DNA from: Flavobacteriaceae bacterium
Lineage (GTDB): Bacteria > Bacteroidota > Bacteroidia > Flavobacteriales > Flavobacteriaceae
Length of the DNA: 17,421 nucleotides
Direction of reading: 5' to 3'
NCBI GenBank assembly: GCA_019752245.1
Contig: JAIEMH010000347.1
Span: 1-17,421 of the forward strand
Part shown: in pieces, positions 8,336-16,445 of the stretch
Numbering within the stretch: the first letter of the stretch is position 1
How the letters are laid out: the number at the start of each line of letters is the position of its first letter
Translations under genes and position numbers: made by a program
Notes under the pieces: model-generated
Database searches by the model: none
The model's input: the letters and a program-made list of their open reading frames with translations, nothing else
What the model was told of the DNA's origin: nothing

Positions 8336-9808
8336 ATGAAAAAATATAGTATTTTAATTTTAACACTTTTGGGGTTTACTGCAACTGCTATTATTTCTTG
8401 TGGAGATGATTTTGTTGACAGAAAAGTCCAATATTCAATTGATTCTGAAAATTATTTCAATTCAGAGCAAGATTACAAAGATGCTTTAGTCGGAGCTTAT
8501 GATTTACTTCACTCTACTTTTATGAATGTTTTGGTTGGCGAAATTGCTTCAGACAATACGCTTTCTGGAGGCGAAAGTGCTAATGATGTTATCGGAATTC
8601 AACAAATAGATGAAATGAACCATTCATCGGTTAACAATAACCTAAAAAACATTTGGGATTGGATGTTTGCTGGTGTGCAACGTTGCAATTATATTTTAGA
8701 ATTTAAAGACAAAACAGATTTTGTTGGTAAAGAACAAATAATTGGTGAAACTCGTTTTTTACGTGCATATTATCATTTTGAATTAGTAAAATGGTTTGGA
8801 GGAATTCCATTAAATGGTGATAAAAGATTTAAAGTTGATGATGTAAAATCTATACCAAGATCTTCTGTAGCCGATGTTTATGCTTCAATAGAAGCCGATC
8901 TTTTGTATGCTGTAAATAATTTAAGTGCAACTCCTTCACAACTTGGTAGAGCAACCAAAGGCGCAGCTCAAGCATTATTAGGAAAAGTTTATTTATATCA
9001 AAATAAATTTCCTCAAGCAGCAGCGGTTTTAGATCAAGTAATTCTTTCAAATTCGTATTCTTTGGTAACAAACTACAACACAATTTTTGAAAATAATAAC
9101 GAAAATAATTCAGAATCAGTTTTTGAAGTTCAATATACAGATGCTCAAGGTGCAAGTTTTGATTGCCTTCAATGCAGTGAAGGAAACGTAGCGGTAGGTT
9201 TTAACGGAATAAGAAATTACACAGGTCCATTTTTTGATGGAGGTTTTAGCTTTAATCTTCCAACTCAAGCATCATATAATGCTTATGAAGTTGGTGACGA
9301 CAGAAGAGATGTTGCTATTTTAGATATTGCTGCATGGGCAACAGCAAATAATGCAAGTTATGGAACTGGTTACAAGCACACAGGATACTTTAATAGAAAA
9401 TACTTAGCTAGAAAAGGTGATGCAAATATTGGAGATCAAAATTTAACCAATCCTAATAACTACCGTGCAATTCGTTATGCTGATGTGCTACTTATGGCTG
9501 CAGAAGCTTTTTCTAGAAGCGGAAATGATGTAAAAGGAAGAAACTATTTAAATCTTGTAAGAAGAAGAGCTTTTGGAGATTTAAATCACGATATCTCTGC
9601 TTCTGGAACTGCACTAACAGATTTTATTTGGGCAGAAAGAAGATTAGAATTAATGGGAGAAGGTCATCGTTTCTTTGATCTTGTTAGAACTGGTAAGGCA
9701 GCACAAGCTATTACAGGTTTTACTTCAAATAAAAATGAAATTTTTCCAATACCTTTTGAAGAAATTCAATTTTCTTCAGGTAATTGGCAACAAAATCCTG
9801 GCTATTAA
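8336..9808 (+). CDS. SusD-like (RagB family) surface glycan-binding lipoprotein
   Basis: This 490-aa protein has a lipoprotein signal with lipid cysteine C22 (AIISC), followed by GDD, acidic residues of the kind that send Flavobacteriia lipoproteins to the cell surface. The N-terminal half has the helical repeat pattern of the RagB/SusD family, with ETRFLRAYYHFELVKWFGGIP (part, about 136-158) and a TPR-like QALLGKVYLYQNKFPQAA (about 210-229). The C-terminal half has the family signature YRAIRYADVLLMAAEA and WAERRLELMGEGHRFFDLVR, ending in a short, conserved FPIPFEEIQ tail. It forms the lid on the SusC channel and holds the glycan for import. Start and spacing (10 bases after the susC-like stop) are unambiguous. 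Substrate specificity cannot be read from the family signature. Confidence 0.93.
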   Translation: MKKYSILILTLLGFTATAIISCGDDFVDRKVQYSIDSENYFNSEQDYKDALVGAYDLLHSTFMNVLVGEIASDNTLSGGESANDVIGIQQIDEMNHSSVNNNLKNIWDWMFAGVQRCNYILEFKDKTDFVGKEQIIGETRFLRAYYHFELVKWFGGIPLNGDKRFKVDDVKSIPRSSVADVYASIEADLLYAVNNLSATPSQLGRATKGAAQALLGKVYLYQNKFPQAAAVLDQVILSNSYSLVTNYNTIFENNNENNSESVFEVQYTDAQGASFDCLQCSEGNVAVGFNGIRNYTGPFFDGGFSFNLPTQASYNAYEVGDDRRDVAILDIAAWATANNASYGTGYKHTGYFNRKYLARKGDANIGDQNLTNPNNYRAIRYADVLLMAAEAFSRSGNDVKGRNYLNLVRRRAFGDLNHDISASGTALTDFIWAERRLELMGEGHRFFDLVRTGKAAQAITGFTSNKNEIFPIPFEEIQFSSGNWQQNPGY

Positions 9809-9819
9809 AAAAAATAAAT

Positions 9820-11373
9820 ATGAAAAAAATTAAATTAATTTTAAGTCTTTTTGTTTTAACATCATTCGTTTTGGGATGCTCAAACGAGAACAATGATGTT
9901 AATTTGGACGCTCTAAGTAATCCAACTAATATTTCTGCTTTGATGACAATTAAGCAAGACAATACAGGAAAAGTAACCTTTTTGCCAAGAGGAGAAGGTC
10001 TTACTCGCTATGAAATTCATTATGGGGATGGAACTGTAGAACCAGGTTTTGTAAATCCGGGTGCAACGATAGATCATATTTATACTGAAGGAGTTTTTCA
10101 AGTAAAAATTGTTGGAGTTACTTTAAACGGAAACAAATCAGAAACTATTCAACAGTTAACAGTTTCTTACTTAGCGCCAACTAATCTTGTTGCTACAATA
10201 GCAAATGTTCCGGGTAATAATATGGCAATTTCGGTTCAAGCTACAGCAAATTTAGAAACTTATTTTCAAGTTTTATTTGGCGATGTACCTAACGAAGTTC
10301 CTACAAGTTTCATGCAAGGAGAAACAATAACTCATACTTATGCAGCAACTGGTACATACCAAGTTACGGTAACCGCGTTAAGTGGTGGAGCAGCTACAAC
10401 ACAAACTACACAATCTGTAACAATTAGTAATCCAATACTTTTTCCAGTAGATTTTGAATCGAATACATTAAATTATGCGTTTACTAACTTTGGAGGAGCA
10501 AATACTATTGTAGACAATAATCCAGCTGTCGGAGCAGGAAATGGAAGCGCTAAAGTAGCTAAACTAACCAAAAATAATGGTTCTGAAGTTTGGGCAGGTT
10601 CGTTTCTAGAAATGGGTGCTCCAATTAATTTTTCAACTTTACAAAAAATTAAATTAAAAGTTTGGTCGCCACAAGCAGGAATAACAGTGAAGATGAAATT
10701 AGAAAATTTAGCTAATTCAAATATCAATACTGAAGTTGATGTTACAAATTCTGTAGCTAACGGTTGGGAAGAATTAACGTTCGACTTTACAGGAATTAAT
10801 AATGCCAACAATTATCAAAGAATTGTTATTTTCTTCAACTTTGGAAATGCAGGTACTGGATTAAGTTACTATTTTGATGATATCCAACAAACAAGTGGTG
10901 TGCCAGTTGTTAGTTTACCGTTAACTTTCGAATCTAATACATTGACATACACTTTTACAGATTTTGGAGGTTCTACTGCGTCAGTAGCAAATAATCCTGA
11001 TGCAACCGGAATTAATACAAGTTCAAAAGTTGCTAAACTTATCAAAGGAAATGCATCACAAGTTTGGGCTGGTTCTTATATTGAATTAGGAACTCCAATC
11101 GATTTTTCTTCTATGCACAAAATCAAAGTAAAAGTTTGGTCGCCACAAGCAGGAATAATTGTAAAACTAAAATTAGAAAATTTAGCTAATTCAGCAATTA
11201 ATACCGAATTGGATGCGACCACAACAACTTCAAACAGTTGGGAAGAACTCACTTATGATTTTACAGGTGTTGTAAACTCTAATAATTACCAAAGAGTAGT
11301 AATGTTTTTCAATTTTGGAGTAGCAGGAACTGGAAGTTCTTATTATTTTGATGATGTTAAACTTTCGAATTAG
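9820..11373 (+). CDS. PKD-domain lipoprotein with tandem binding-like domains (SusE-position surface glycan-binding protein)
   Basis: The protein is 517 aa from the ATG at 9820. That start gives a proper lipoprotein signal (LVLTSFVLGC style, lipid cysteine C20); a TTG at 9784 opens the same frame but would bury the signal and overlap the SusD-like gene. Two PKD-like immunoglobulin folds follow: about 34-115, with the hallmark HYGDGT, and about 117-200, with THTYAATGTYQVTVTA. Two beta-sandwich repeats come next, 208-365 and 366-517, collinear without a gap at an exact 158-residue offset and roughly 60% identical by eye. Both contain KVWSPQAGI, LENLANS and YYFDD. Similar domains sit in sugar-active proteins, and the gene position after susD matches SusE-type surface glycan-binding proteins. 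I infer that it holds glucan chains at the surface. No catalytic motif is seen. Confidence 0.85.
   Translation: MKKIKLILSLFVLTSFVLGCSNENNDVNLDALSNPTNISALMTIKQDNTGKVTFLPRGEGLTRYEIHYGDGTVEPGFVNPGATIDHIYTEGVFQVKIVGVTLNGNKSETIQQLTVSYLAPTNLVATIANVPGNNMAISVQATANLETYFQVLFGDVPNEVPTSFMQGETITHTYAATGTYQVTVTALSGGAATTQTTQSVTISNPILFPVDFESNTLNYAFTNFGGANTIVDNNPAVGAGNGSAKVAKLTKNNGSEVWAGSFLEMGAPINFSTLQKIKLKVWSPQAGITVKMKLENLANSNINTEVDVTNSVANGWEELTFDFTGINNANNYQRIVIFFNFGNAGTGLSYYFDDIQQTSGVPVVSLPLTFESNTLTYTFTDFGGSTASVANNPDATGINTSSKVAKLIKGNASQVWAGSYIELGTPIDFSSMHKIKVKVWSPQAGIIVKLKLENLANSAINTELDATTTTSNSWEELTYDFTGVVNSNNYQRVVMFFNFGVAGTGSSYYFDDVKLSN
10441..11373 (+). repeat. In-frame tandem duplication, unit 474 bp
   Basis: Unit 1 runs 10441-10914 and unit 2 10915-11373. 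DNA identity persists in places: 28 bases are identical at 10657-10684 and 11131-11158, and 24 bases at 10696-10719 and 11170-11193, both at the 474-base offset. The alignment by eye needs no gap, so this is an intragenic duplication of one 158-residue domain. Confidence 0.85.
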
Positions 11374-11415
11374 AAATTAAACCAATTGAAGTTACAAAAT
11401 ATTAAAAAATAAAAA

Positions 11416-13053
11416 ATGAAAAAAATAATAAATTTAGTATCAATCCTTGCGCTACTTTTTATGGTAGGTTGTCAAGAAGACGATAAGAGTTTTGGAGATT
11501 TAAATGCTCCAACAAATTTAATTGTTACAGCAGATATTATTGGTCAGTCTCCTGCAAATCCTAACGGAGATGGTTCTGGAAAAGTAAAATTTACCGCAAC
11601 TGCAACAAATGCAATCTCGTACAAATATATCTTTAGTGATGGAACTTCAGTGAATTCTCCATCAGGTATTTATGAAAAACGTTTTCCATTGACAGGTGTT
11701 AATACTTATACTGTTAATGTAGTTGCTACAGGAAAAGGTGGTCTTTCAACCAATACAACTTTAACAGTAGAGGTTAGAAGTGATTTTAATGATGATGAAG
11801 CAGTTCAATTTTTAACTGGCGGTTCACAAAAACAATGGTATTGGTCAGCTTCAGAGCCAGGTCATCTTGGAGTTGGTCAAAATGATAATGATGCAACCAA
11901 AAATTATTATGCAAATTATTATCAAGCTGCACCTTGGGAAAAAGCAGCTAGTACAGATAGTAGTTGTTTGTATGAAAATGTAATGACTTTTTCATTAGTT
12001 GGTAACGACTTGAAATATACGCTTAACAATGGCGGAAGTACTTTCTTTAATGCAGCTTTTCAAAGTGTAGCTGGTGGAACAGCTGGTTATGATCACTGTT
12101 ATACTTATAATGCTGGTGGTATTAAAGCGGTAAGTTTGAGTCCTTCACAATCTGTTGTAGCTGCAAATAATATTCTAGGTCAAACTAGAGGAACAATGTT
12201 GAACATTGCTGATGGTGGTTTTATGGGATATTATATCGGACAAAGTTCCTATGAAATTCTCTCAATTACAGAAAACAGAATGGTAGTAAGAGCAGAAATG
12301 GGAGGAAACCCTGCGTTAGCTTGGTACCATATTTTTACAACTATAGCTCCTGTTCAAGATCCTATTACAGATTATACTAATCTTGCTTGGTCTGATGAAT
12401 TTAATGTCGATGGTGCTCCAGATCCAGCAAAATGGGGTTATGATTTAGGTGCTGGCGGATGGGGAAATAACGAAGTTCAAAGCTATACGAATAGTGCAAC
12501 TAATGCGACTGTTTCTGGTGGTAATCTAAAAATTACAGCGGTTAAAACAGGTTCTAATTATACTTCTGCAAGATTAAAATCTGAAAATAAATTTGAATTT
12601 ACTTACGGTAAAATTGAAGTCAGAGCTAAATTACCAACTGGTGGCGGAACTTGGCCTGCAATTTGGATGTTAGGTCAAAATTATGCTACCAATACATGGC
12701 CAGGTTGTGGTGAAATTGACATTATGGAGCACAAAGGAAATGATCCAAATGTTATTCATGGAACTTTTCATTTTCCTGGTAATTCTGGCGGAAATGGTGT
12801 GACTAATTCAACAACAATCCTTGGTGCTTCTACTCAATTTCATGTATATAAAGCAATTTGGAGTCCAAATTCTATAAGATTTTATGTTGACGATGTGTTG
12901 TTCCATACACTTGTAAATAATGGAACACTACCTTTTAACAGTGACTTTTTCCTAATATTAAATGTTGCTATGGGTGGAACTTTTGGAGGAGCAATTGATC
13001 CTGCTTTCTCTCAATCTGCAATGGAGGTTGATTACGTTAGAGTATATCAATAA
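11416..13053 (+). CDS. GH16 endo-beta-glucanase (laminarinase type) surface lipoprotein with PKD-like domain
   Basis: This 545-aa protein has a lipoprotein signal with lipid cysteine C19 followed by QEDDK, a strong match to the surface-export signal of Flavobacteriia lipoproteins. Residues about 31-121 form a PKD-like fold. Residues about 128-312 form a Trp- and Tyr-rich domain that I do not recognise (with QKQWYWSASEPGHLGVG). The C-terminal 320-545 is a GH16 catalytic domain: WPAIWMLG, then EIDIME with E433 as nucleophile, D435 and E438 as acid/base. The extra Met in that motif is the beta-bulge form typical of beta-1,3- and 1,3-1,4-glucanases, not carrageenases or agarases. The end VDYVRVYQ is the family's usual last strand. 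It probably makes the first cuts in laminarin-like glucan outside the cell. It follows the PKD lipoprotein gene by 42 bases, in the same operon. Confidence 0.92.
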   Translation: MKKIINLVSILALLFMVGCQEDDKSFGDLNAPTNLIVTADIIGQSPANPNGDGSGKVKFTATATNAISYKYIFSDGTSVNSPSGIYEKRFPLTGVNTYTVNVVATGKGGLSTNTTLTVEVRSDFNDDEAVQFLTGGSQKQWYWSASEPGHLGVGQNDNDATKNYYANYYQAAPWEKAASTDSSCLYENVMTFSLVGNDLKYTLNNGGSTFFNAAFQSVAGGTAGYDHCYTYNAGGIKAVSLSPSQSVVAANNILGQTRGTMLNIADGGFMGYYIGQSSYEILSITENRMVVRAEMGGNPALAWYHIFTTIAPVQDPITDYTNLAWSDEFNVDGAPDPAKWGYDLGAGGWGNNEVQSYTNSATNATVSGGNLKITAVKTGSNYTSARLKSENKFEFTYGKIEVRAKLPTGGGTWPAIWMLGQNYATNTWPGCGEIDIMEHKGNDPNVIHGTFHFPGNSGGNGVTNSTTILGASTQFHVYKAIWSPNSIRFYVDDVLFHTLVNNGTLPFNSDFFLILNVAMGGTFGGAIDPAFSQSAMEVDYVRVYQ

Positions 13054-13075
13054 AAAGTAAGTATTTAGTTTAGTT

Positions 13076-13117
13076 CAATTGCAAGAAGATATTATTAAGA
13101 TGTCTTCTTGTCAATTG
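13076..13117 (+). other. Strong intercistronic hairpin between the GH16 and GH3 genes
   Basis: Bases 13076-13092 pair with 13100-13117 over 17 bp, with one bulged T (13111) and one G-U pair, around a 7-base loop. CAATTG forms the outer ends and AAGAAGA / TCTTCTT the middle. No T run follows, so it is not a normal terminator. It may be an RNA-processing or mRNA-stabilising stem, a leaky attenuator, or an operator. No TTTG / TAnnTTTG promoter is visible in the 90-base gap. Confidence 0.65.
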
Positions 13118-13143
13118 ATTATAATTCATATTAAAACTACAGA

Positions 13144-15447
13144 ATGAAATTTTACAAAGCAATTTATACCGTTCCAATCTTATTTCTTGTTCTATTGGGT
13201 TGCAGTTCTTCTAAAAATACAGTTGAAGCAAGTATAGAAAAAACGACAATCGATAAGAAAGTTGATTCCTTATTAGCATTAATGACTTTAGAAGAAAAAA
13301 TAGGGCAGTTAAATCAATATAACGGTTTTTGGGATATTACTGGACCAACTCCAAAAGAAGGACAAGCGGCCAAAAAGTATGAAGATTTAAAAAAAGGATA
13401 TGTAGGTTCAATGCTTAATGTAAAAGGAGTAAAAGAAGTAAAAGCATTACAAAAAATAGCAGTAGAACAAACTAGATTACACATTCCATTAATTTTCGGA
13501 TTTGATGTAATTCACGGTTACAAAACAATTAGCCCAATTCCATTAGCCGAAGCAGCAAGTTGGGATTTAGGTGCAATAAAAAAATCGGCCGAAATCGCAG
13601 CTGAAGAAGCAGCATCTGTTGGAATAAATTGGACTTTTGCACCAATGGTAGATATTTCAAGAGATGCACGTTGGGGTAGAGTTATGGAAGGTGCTGGTGA
13701 AGATCCATATCTCGGAAGCCGAATTGCCGAAGCTAGAATTCATGGTTTTCAAGGAACTGATTTAGCATCTAATAAAACAATTCTTGCTTGCGCCAAACAT
13801 TTTGCTGGTTACGCTTTCGCAGAATCGGGTAGAGATTACAATACTGTTGCAGTAAGTGATGAAACATTGTACAACGTAATTTTGCCGCCTTTTAAAGCTT
13901 CGGTAGATGTTGGAGTAAGAACTTTTATGAATTCTTTCAATGAACTAAATGGAATTCCAGCCACAGGAAATGCTTTGCTTCAAAGAAAAATTTTAAAGAA
14001 AGATTGGAAATTTGATGGTTTTGTGGTTTCAGATTGGGGTTCTATTAATGAAATGATTGCTCACGGCTATGCAAAAGATAGTGAGCATGCTGCAGAAATT
14101 GCACTTAATGCAGGTTCTGATATGGATATGGAATCTTATGCTTACATAGATCATTTGTCTTCTCTTGTTAAACAAGGAAAAGTAAAAGAAGACGATATTA
14201 ATGATGCAGCAAGAAGAATTCTCAAAACAAAATTCGAATTGGGTTTATTTGATAATCCATACAAATATTGTGATGAAGCTTATGAAAAAGCTACTGTAGG
14301 AAAAAAAGAATTTCAAGATGGCGTTTTAGACGTTGCAAAAAAATCAATTGTACTTTTAAAAAATAATAATAATTTACTCCCATTAAAAAAATCGGGACAA
14401 AAAATAGCATTAATTGGTGCTTTGGCAAACGATAAAACAAGTCCGTTAGGTAGTTGGCGCATTGGTGCAGATGATAATACTGCAATTTCTGTTCTTGAAG
14501 GAATGAACAAATATCAAGGAAATCAACTCACTTTTGCAAAAGGAACCGATGTAACTATTGGGAGAACATTGTTTATGTGGGAAACTAAAATCAATCAAAC
14601 TGATAAATCTGGTTTTTCAGAAGCTATTGAATTAGCAAAAAAATCGGATGTAGTAATTATGGTTTTAGGAGAACATGGTCTACAAACAGGTGAAGGTAGA
14701 AGCAGAACTGAGTTGGGTTTGCCTGGTCTTCAACAAGAATTATTAGAAGAAGTTTATAAAGTAAATAAAAATATAGTTTTAGTATTAAACAACGGAAGAC
14801 CATTAGCCATTCCTTGGGCTGACGAAAACATACCGGCTATTTTAGAAGCTTGGCAATTAGGAACTCAAAGTGGAAATGCTATCGCTCAGGTTTTATATGG
14901 AGATTATAACCCTAGCGGAAAACTACCCATGACTTTTCCTAGAAACGTAGGACAAGTTCCTATTTATTACAATTATAAAAATACGGGTCGACCATCAATG
15001 AATGAACCAGATAGTGTTTTTTGGTCGCATTATATTGATCAGAAAAACACACCACTTTATGCTTTTGGATATGGATTAAGTTATTCTAAATTTGAATATT
15101 CCGATTTGAAACTTAGTAGTACTTCTTTTTCAGAAAACAGTAAAATTGAAGTATCAATAAAATTGAAAAACAACAGTAGCATAGCAGGAAAAGAGGTAGT
15201 TCAGTTATACATTAGAGATTTAATAGGAAGTTTAACACGACCAGTAAAAGAATTAAAAGGATTTGAAATGGTCGAATTACAGCCTAACGAATCTAAAACA
15301 ATCACTTTTATCATTGATAAAAAAACAATTGAATACTACACAGCTAATGCCAAATGGGAAGCAGAACCAGGAGATTTTAAAGTCTTTGTAGGTGGAAGTT
15401 CAGATAAGACATTAGAAGGAAGTTTTCAATATACAAATGCTAATTAA
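13144..15447 (+). CDS. bglX: GH3 beta-glucosidase, BglX type, periplasm-facing lipoprotein
   Basis: The 767-aa length matches BglX-type GH3 enzymes. The lipoprotein signal has lipid cysteine C20 (LVLLGC) followed by SSSKN, without the acidic export signal, so the enzyme is expected to face the periplasm. The N-terminal barrel has GFDVIHGYKT, RWGRVMEGAGEDPYLG, the KH pair at K218-H219 and the nucleophile D297 in VVSDWGS. The second domain carries LGEHGLQTGEGRSR, with E517 the likely acid/base. Residues about 662-760 are the fibronectin III-like C-terminal domain. The enzyme removes glucose from the non-reducing ends of beta-gluco-oligosaccharides, here presumably those brought in by the SusC/SusD pair. 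The stop codon directly abuts the ATG of the next gene, so the two are translationally coupled. Linkage preference cannot be read from sequence. Confidence 0.93.
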   Translation: MKFYKAIYTVPILFLVLLGCSSSKNTVEASIEKTTIDKKVDSLLALMTLEEKIGQLNQYNGFWDITGPTPKEGQAAKKYEDLKKGYVGSMLNVKGVKEVKALQKIAVEQTRLHIPLIFGFDVIHGYKTISPIPLAEAASWDLGAIKKSAEIAAEEAASVGINWTFAPMVDISRDARWGRVMEGAGEDPYLGSRIAEARIHGFQGTDLASNKTILACAKHFAGYAFAESGRDYNTVAVSDETLYNVILPPFKASVDVGVRTFMNSFNELNGIPATGNALLQRKILKKDWKFDGFVVSDWGSINEMIAHGYAKDSEHAAEIALNAGSDMDMESYAYIDHLSSLVKQGKVKEDDINDAARRILKTKFELGLFDNPYKYCDEAYEKATVGKKEFQDGVLDVAKKSIVLLKNNNNLLPLKKSGQKIALIGALANDKTSPLGSWRIGADDNTAISVLEGMNKYQGNQLTFAKGTDVTIGRTLFMWETKINQTDKSGFSEAIELAKKSDVVIMVLGEHGLQTGEGRSRTELGLPGLQQELLEEVYKVNKNIVLVLNNGRPLAIPWADENIPAILEAWQLGTQSGNAIAQVLYGDYNPSGKLPMTFPRNVGQVPIYYNYKNTGRPSMNEPDSVFWSHYIDQKNTPLYAFGYGLSYSKFEYSDLKLSSTSFSENSKIEVSIKLKNNSSIAGKEVVQLYIRDLIGSLTRPVKELKGFEMVELQPNESKTITFIIDKKTIEYYTANAKWEAEPGDFKVFVGGSSDKTLEGSFQYTNAN

Positions 15448-16203
15448 ATGAAAAAATATATTTTAATACTGTTTATTGCAAATTTTTGTAATGCTCAAAT
15501 TGAACAGAGAAAGTTGGTTTGGCAAGAAAATTTTAATGGAAAACAATTAAACGCCAAAGATTGGAATTTTGAGTTAGGAAATGGTTGTCCAAACTGTGGT
15601 TGGGGAAATAATGAAAGACAACTTTACACCGATAAGAATCATAAAATTGAAAAAGGAAAGCTAATTATTACAGCTCAAAAAAAAGATTCTCTTTATACTT
15701 CAACAAGAATCACCACACAAGGGAAAAAAGAATTTCAATATGGTCGGATAGAAGCAAGAGCTAAGCTACCTGTAGGAAAAGGAATTTGGCCTGCTTTTTG
15801 GATGCTTGGTTCTAATATAAAAACAGTTGGTTGGCCAAAGTGTGGCGAAATAGATATCTTGGAATATGTTGGTAAAAATCCACATTTGGTCTACACAACT
15901 TTGCATACAGAAGACAGTCATGGCAACTCCATTAATACAAAACAAACTGTTTTTTCGGATATTGAAGAAGGTTTTCATTTATTTGCTATCGACTGGACAA
16001 AAGATAAAATTGAGTTCTTTGTAGATAATAAATCTGTTTATACATTTCAACCTACAGTTAAAAATGAAAATATATGGCCATTTGATCAAAAGTTCTACAT
16101 TATTGTTAATATGGCAATAGGTGGCAATTTTGGAGGACCAGATGTAGATGATTCAATATTTCCTCAAGAGTTTATTATAGATTATATCAAAGTTTATCAA
16201 TAA
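15448..16203 (+). CDS. GH16 endo-beta-glucanase, small soluble periplasmic form
   Basis: This 251-aa protein is a single GH16 domain after a Sec signal peptide (residues 1-16, cut near NA/Q). The NFCNA sequence does not fit a lipobox, so it is soluble. The catalytic motif is EIDILE: E134 nucleophile, D136, E139 acid/base, again with the beta-bulge residue seen in laminarinases. WGNNERQLYT, WPAFWMLG, VNMAIGGNFGG and IDYIKVYQ match the catalytic part of the larger GH16 encoded at 11416. There is no T9SS tail or binding domain, which fits a periplasmic enzyme that shortens imported glucan fragments for the GH3. The ATG follows the GH3 stop codon with no gap. Laminarin is the likelier substrate; mixed-linkage glucan is possible. 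Confidence 0.92.
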   Translation: MKKYILILFIANFCNAQIEQRKLVWQENFNGKQLNAKDWNFELGNGCPNCGWGNNERQLYTDKNHKIEKGKLIITAQKKDSLYTSTRITTQGKKEFQYGRIEARAKLPVGKGIWPAFWMLGSNIKTVGWPKCGEIDILEYVGKNPHLVYTTLHTEDSHGNSINTKQTVFSDIEEGFHLFAIDWTKDKIEFFVDNKSVYTFQPTVKNENIWPFDQKFYIIVNMAIGGNFGGPDVDDSIFPQEFIIDYIKVYQ

Positions 16204-16216
16204 TTTTAAAATTTTC

Positions 16217-16253
16217 AAAAAAGACCTGTTTCTATTCAAAACAGGTCTTTTTT
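16217..16253. terminator. Strong Rho-independent terminator closing the glucan operon
   Basis: A perfect 15-bp stem pairs 16217-16231 with 16239-16253 around a 7-base loop. The arms begin with A6 and end with T6, so it can work on both strands. It lies 13 bases after the GH16 stop. Confidence 0.93.
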
Positions 16254-16315
16254 GTATGGTTTTATGCTACAATTTCAATTTTATTGTATTCAATGTGTTA
16301 AATTTTTTAATTTTA

Positions 16316-16348
16316 TTTGTTTATTAAGAAAATATTATGTTACATTTG
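16316..16348 (+). promoter_or_regulatory. Consensus Bacteroidota promoter of the sigma-factor gene
   Basis: TTTG (16316-16319), a 21-base spacer and TACATTTG (16341-16348) match the TTTG / TAnnTTTG consensus at every defined position. Transcription should start near 16355, giving a leader of about 90 bases before the ATG at 16446. Confidence 0.75.
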
Positions 16349-16445
16349 GCTATAATTTAATCAAATTTTAACATTAGCCTATCGCAAAAAATTACTTTTA
16401 GAAAAAACATTACGATTTTTTAACCCAAAACTAAAAGGTAATTTT

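Noticed and set aside
8850..9155. Minus-strand frame of 101 codons inside the SusD-like gene
   Set aside because: Leucine-rich shadow of a confidently assigned gene, with no independent signals.
9784..9819. Earlier TTG start for the PKD lipoprotein
   Set aside because: It overlaps the SusD-like gene and puts 12 residues in front of a perfect lipoprotein signal; ATG at 9820 has the usual A-rich leader.
10473..10811. Minus-strand frame of 112 codons inside the tandem repeat
   Set aside because: Opposite-strand shadow; the plus-strand frame has clear domain structure.
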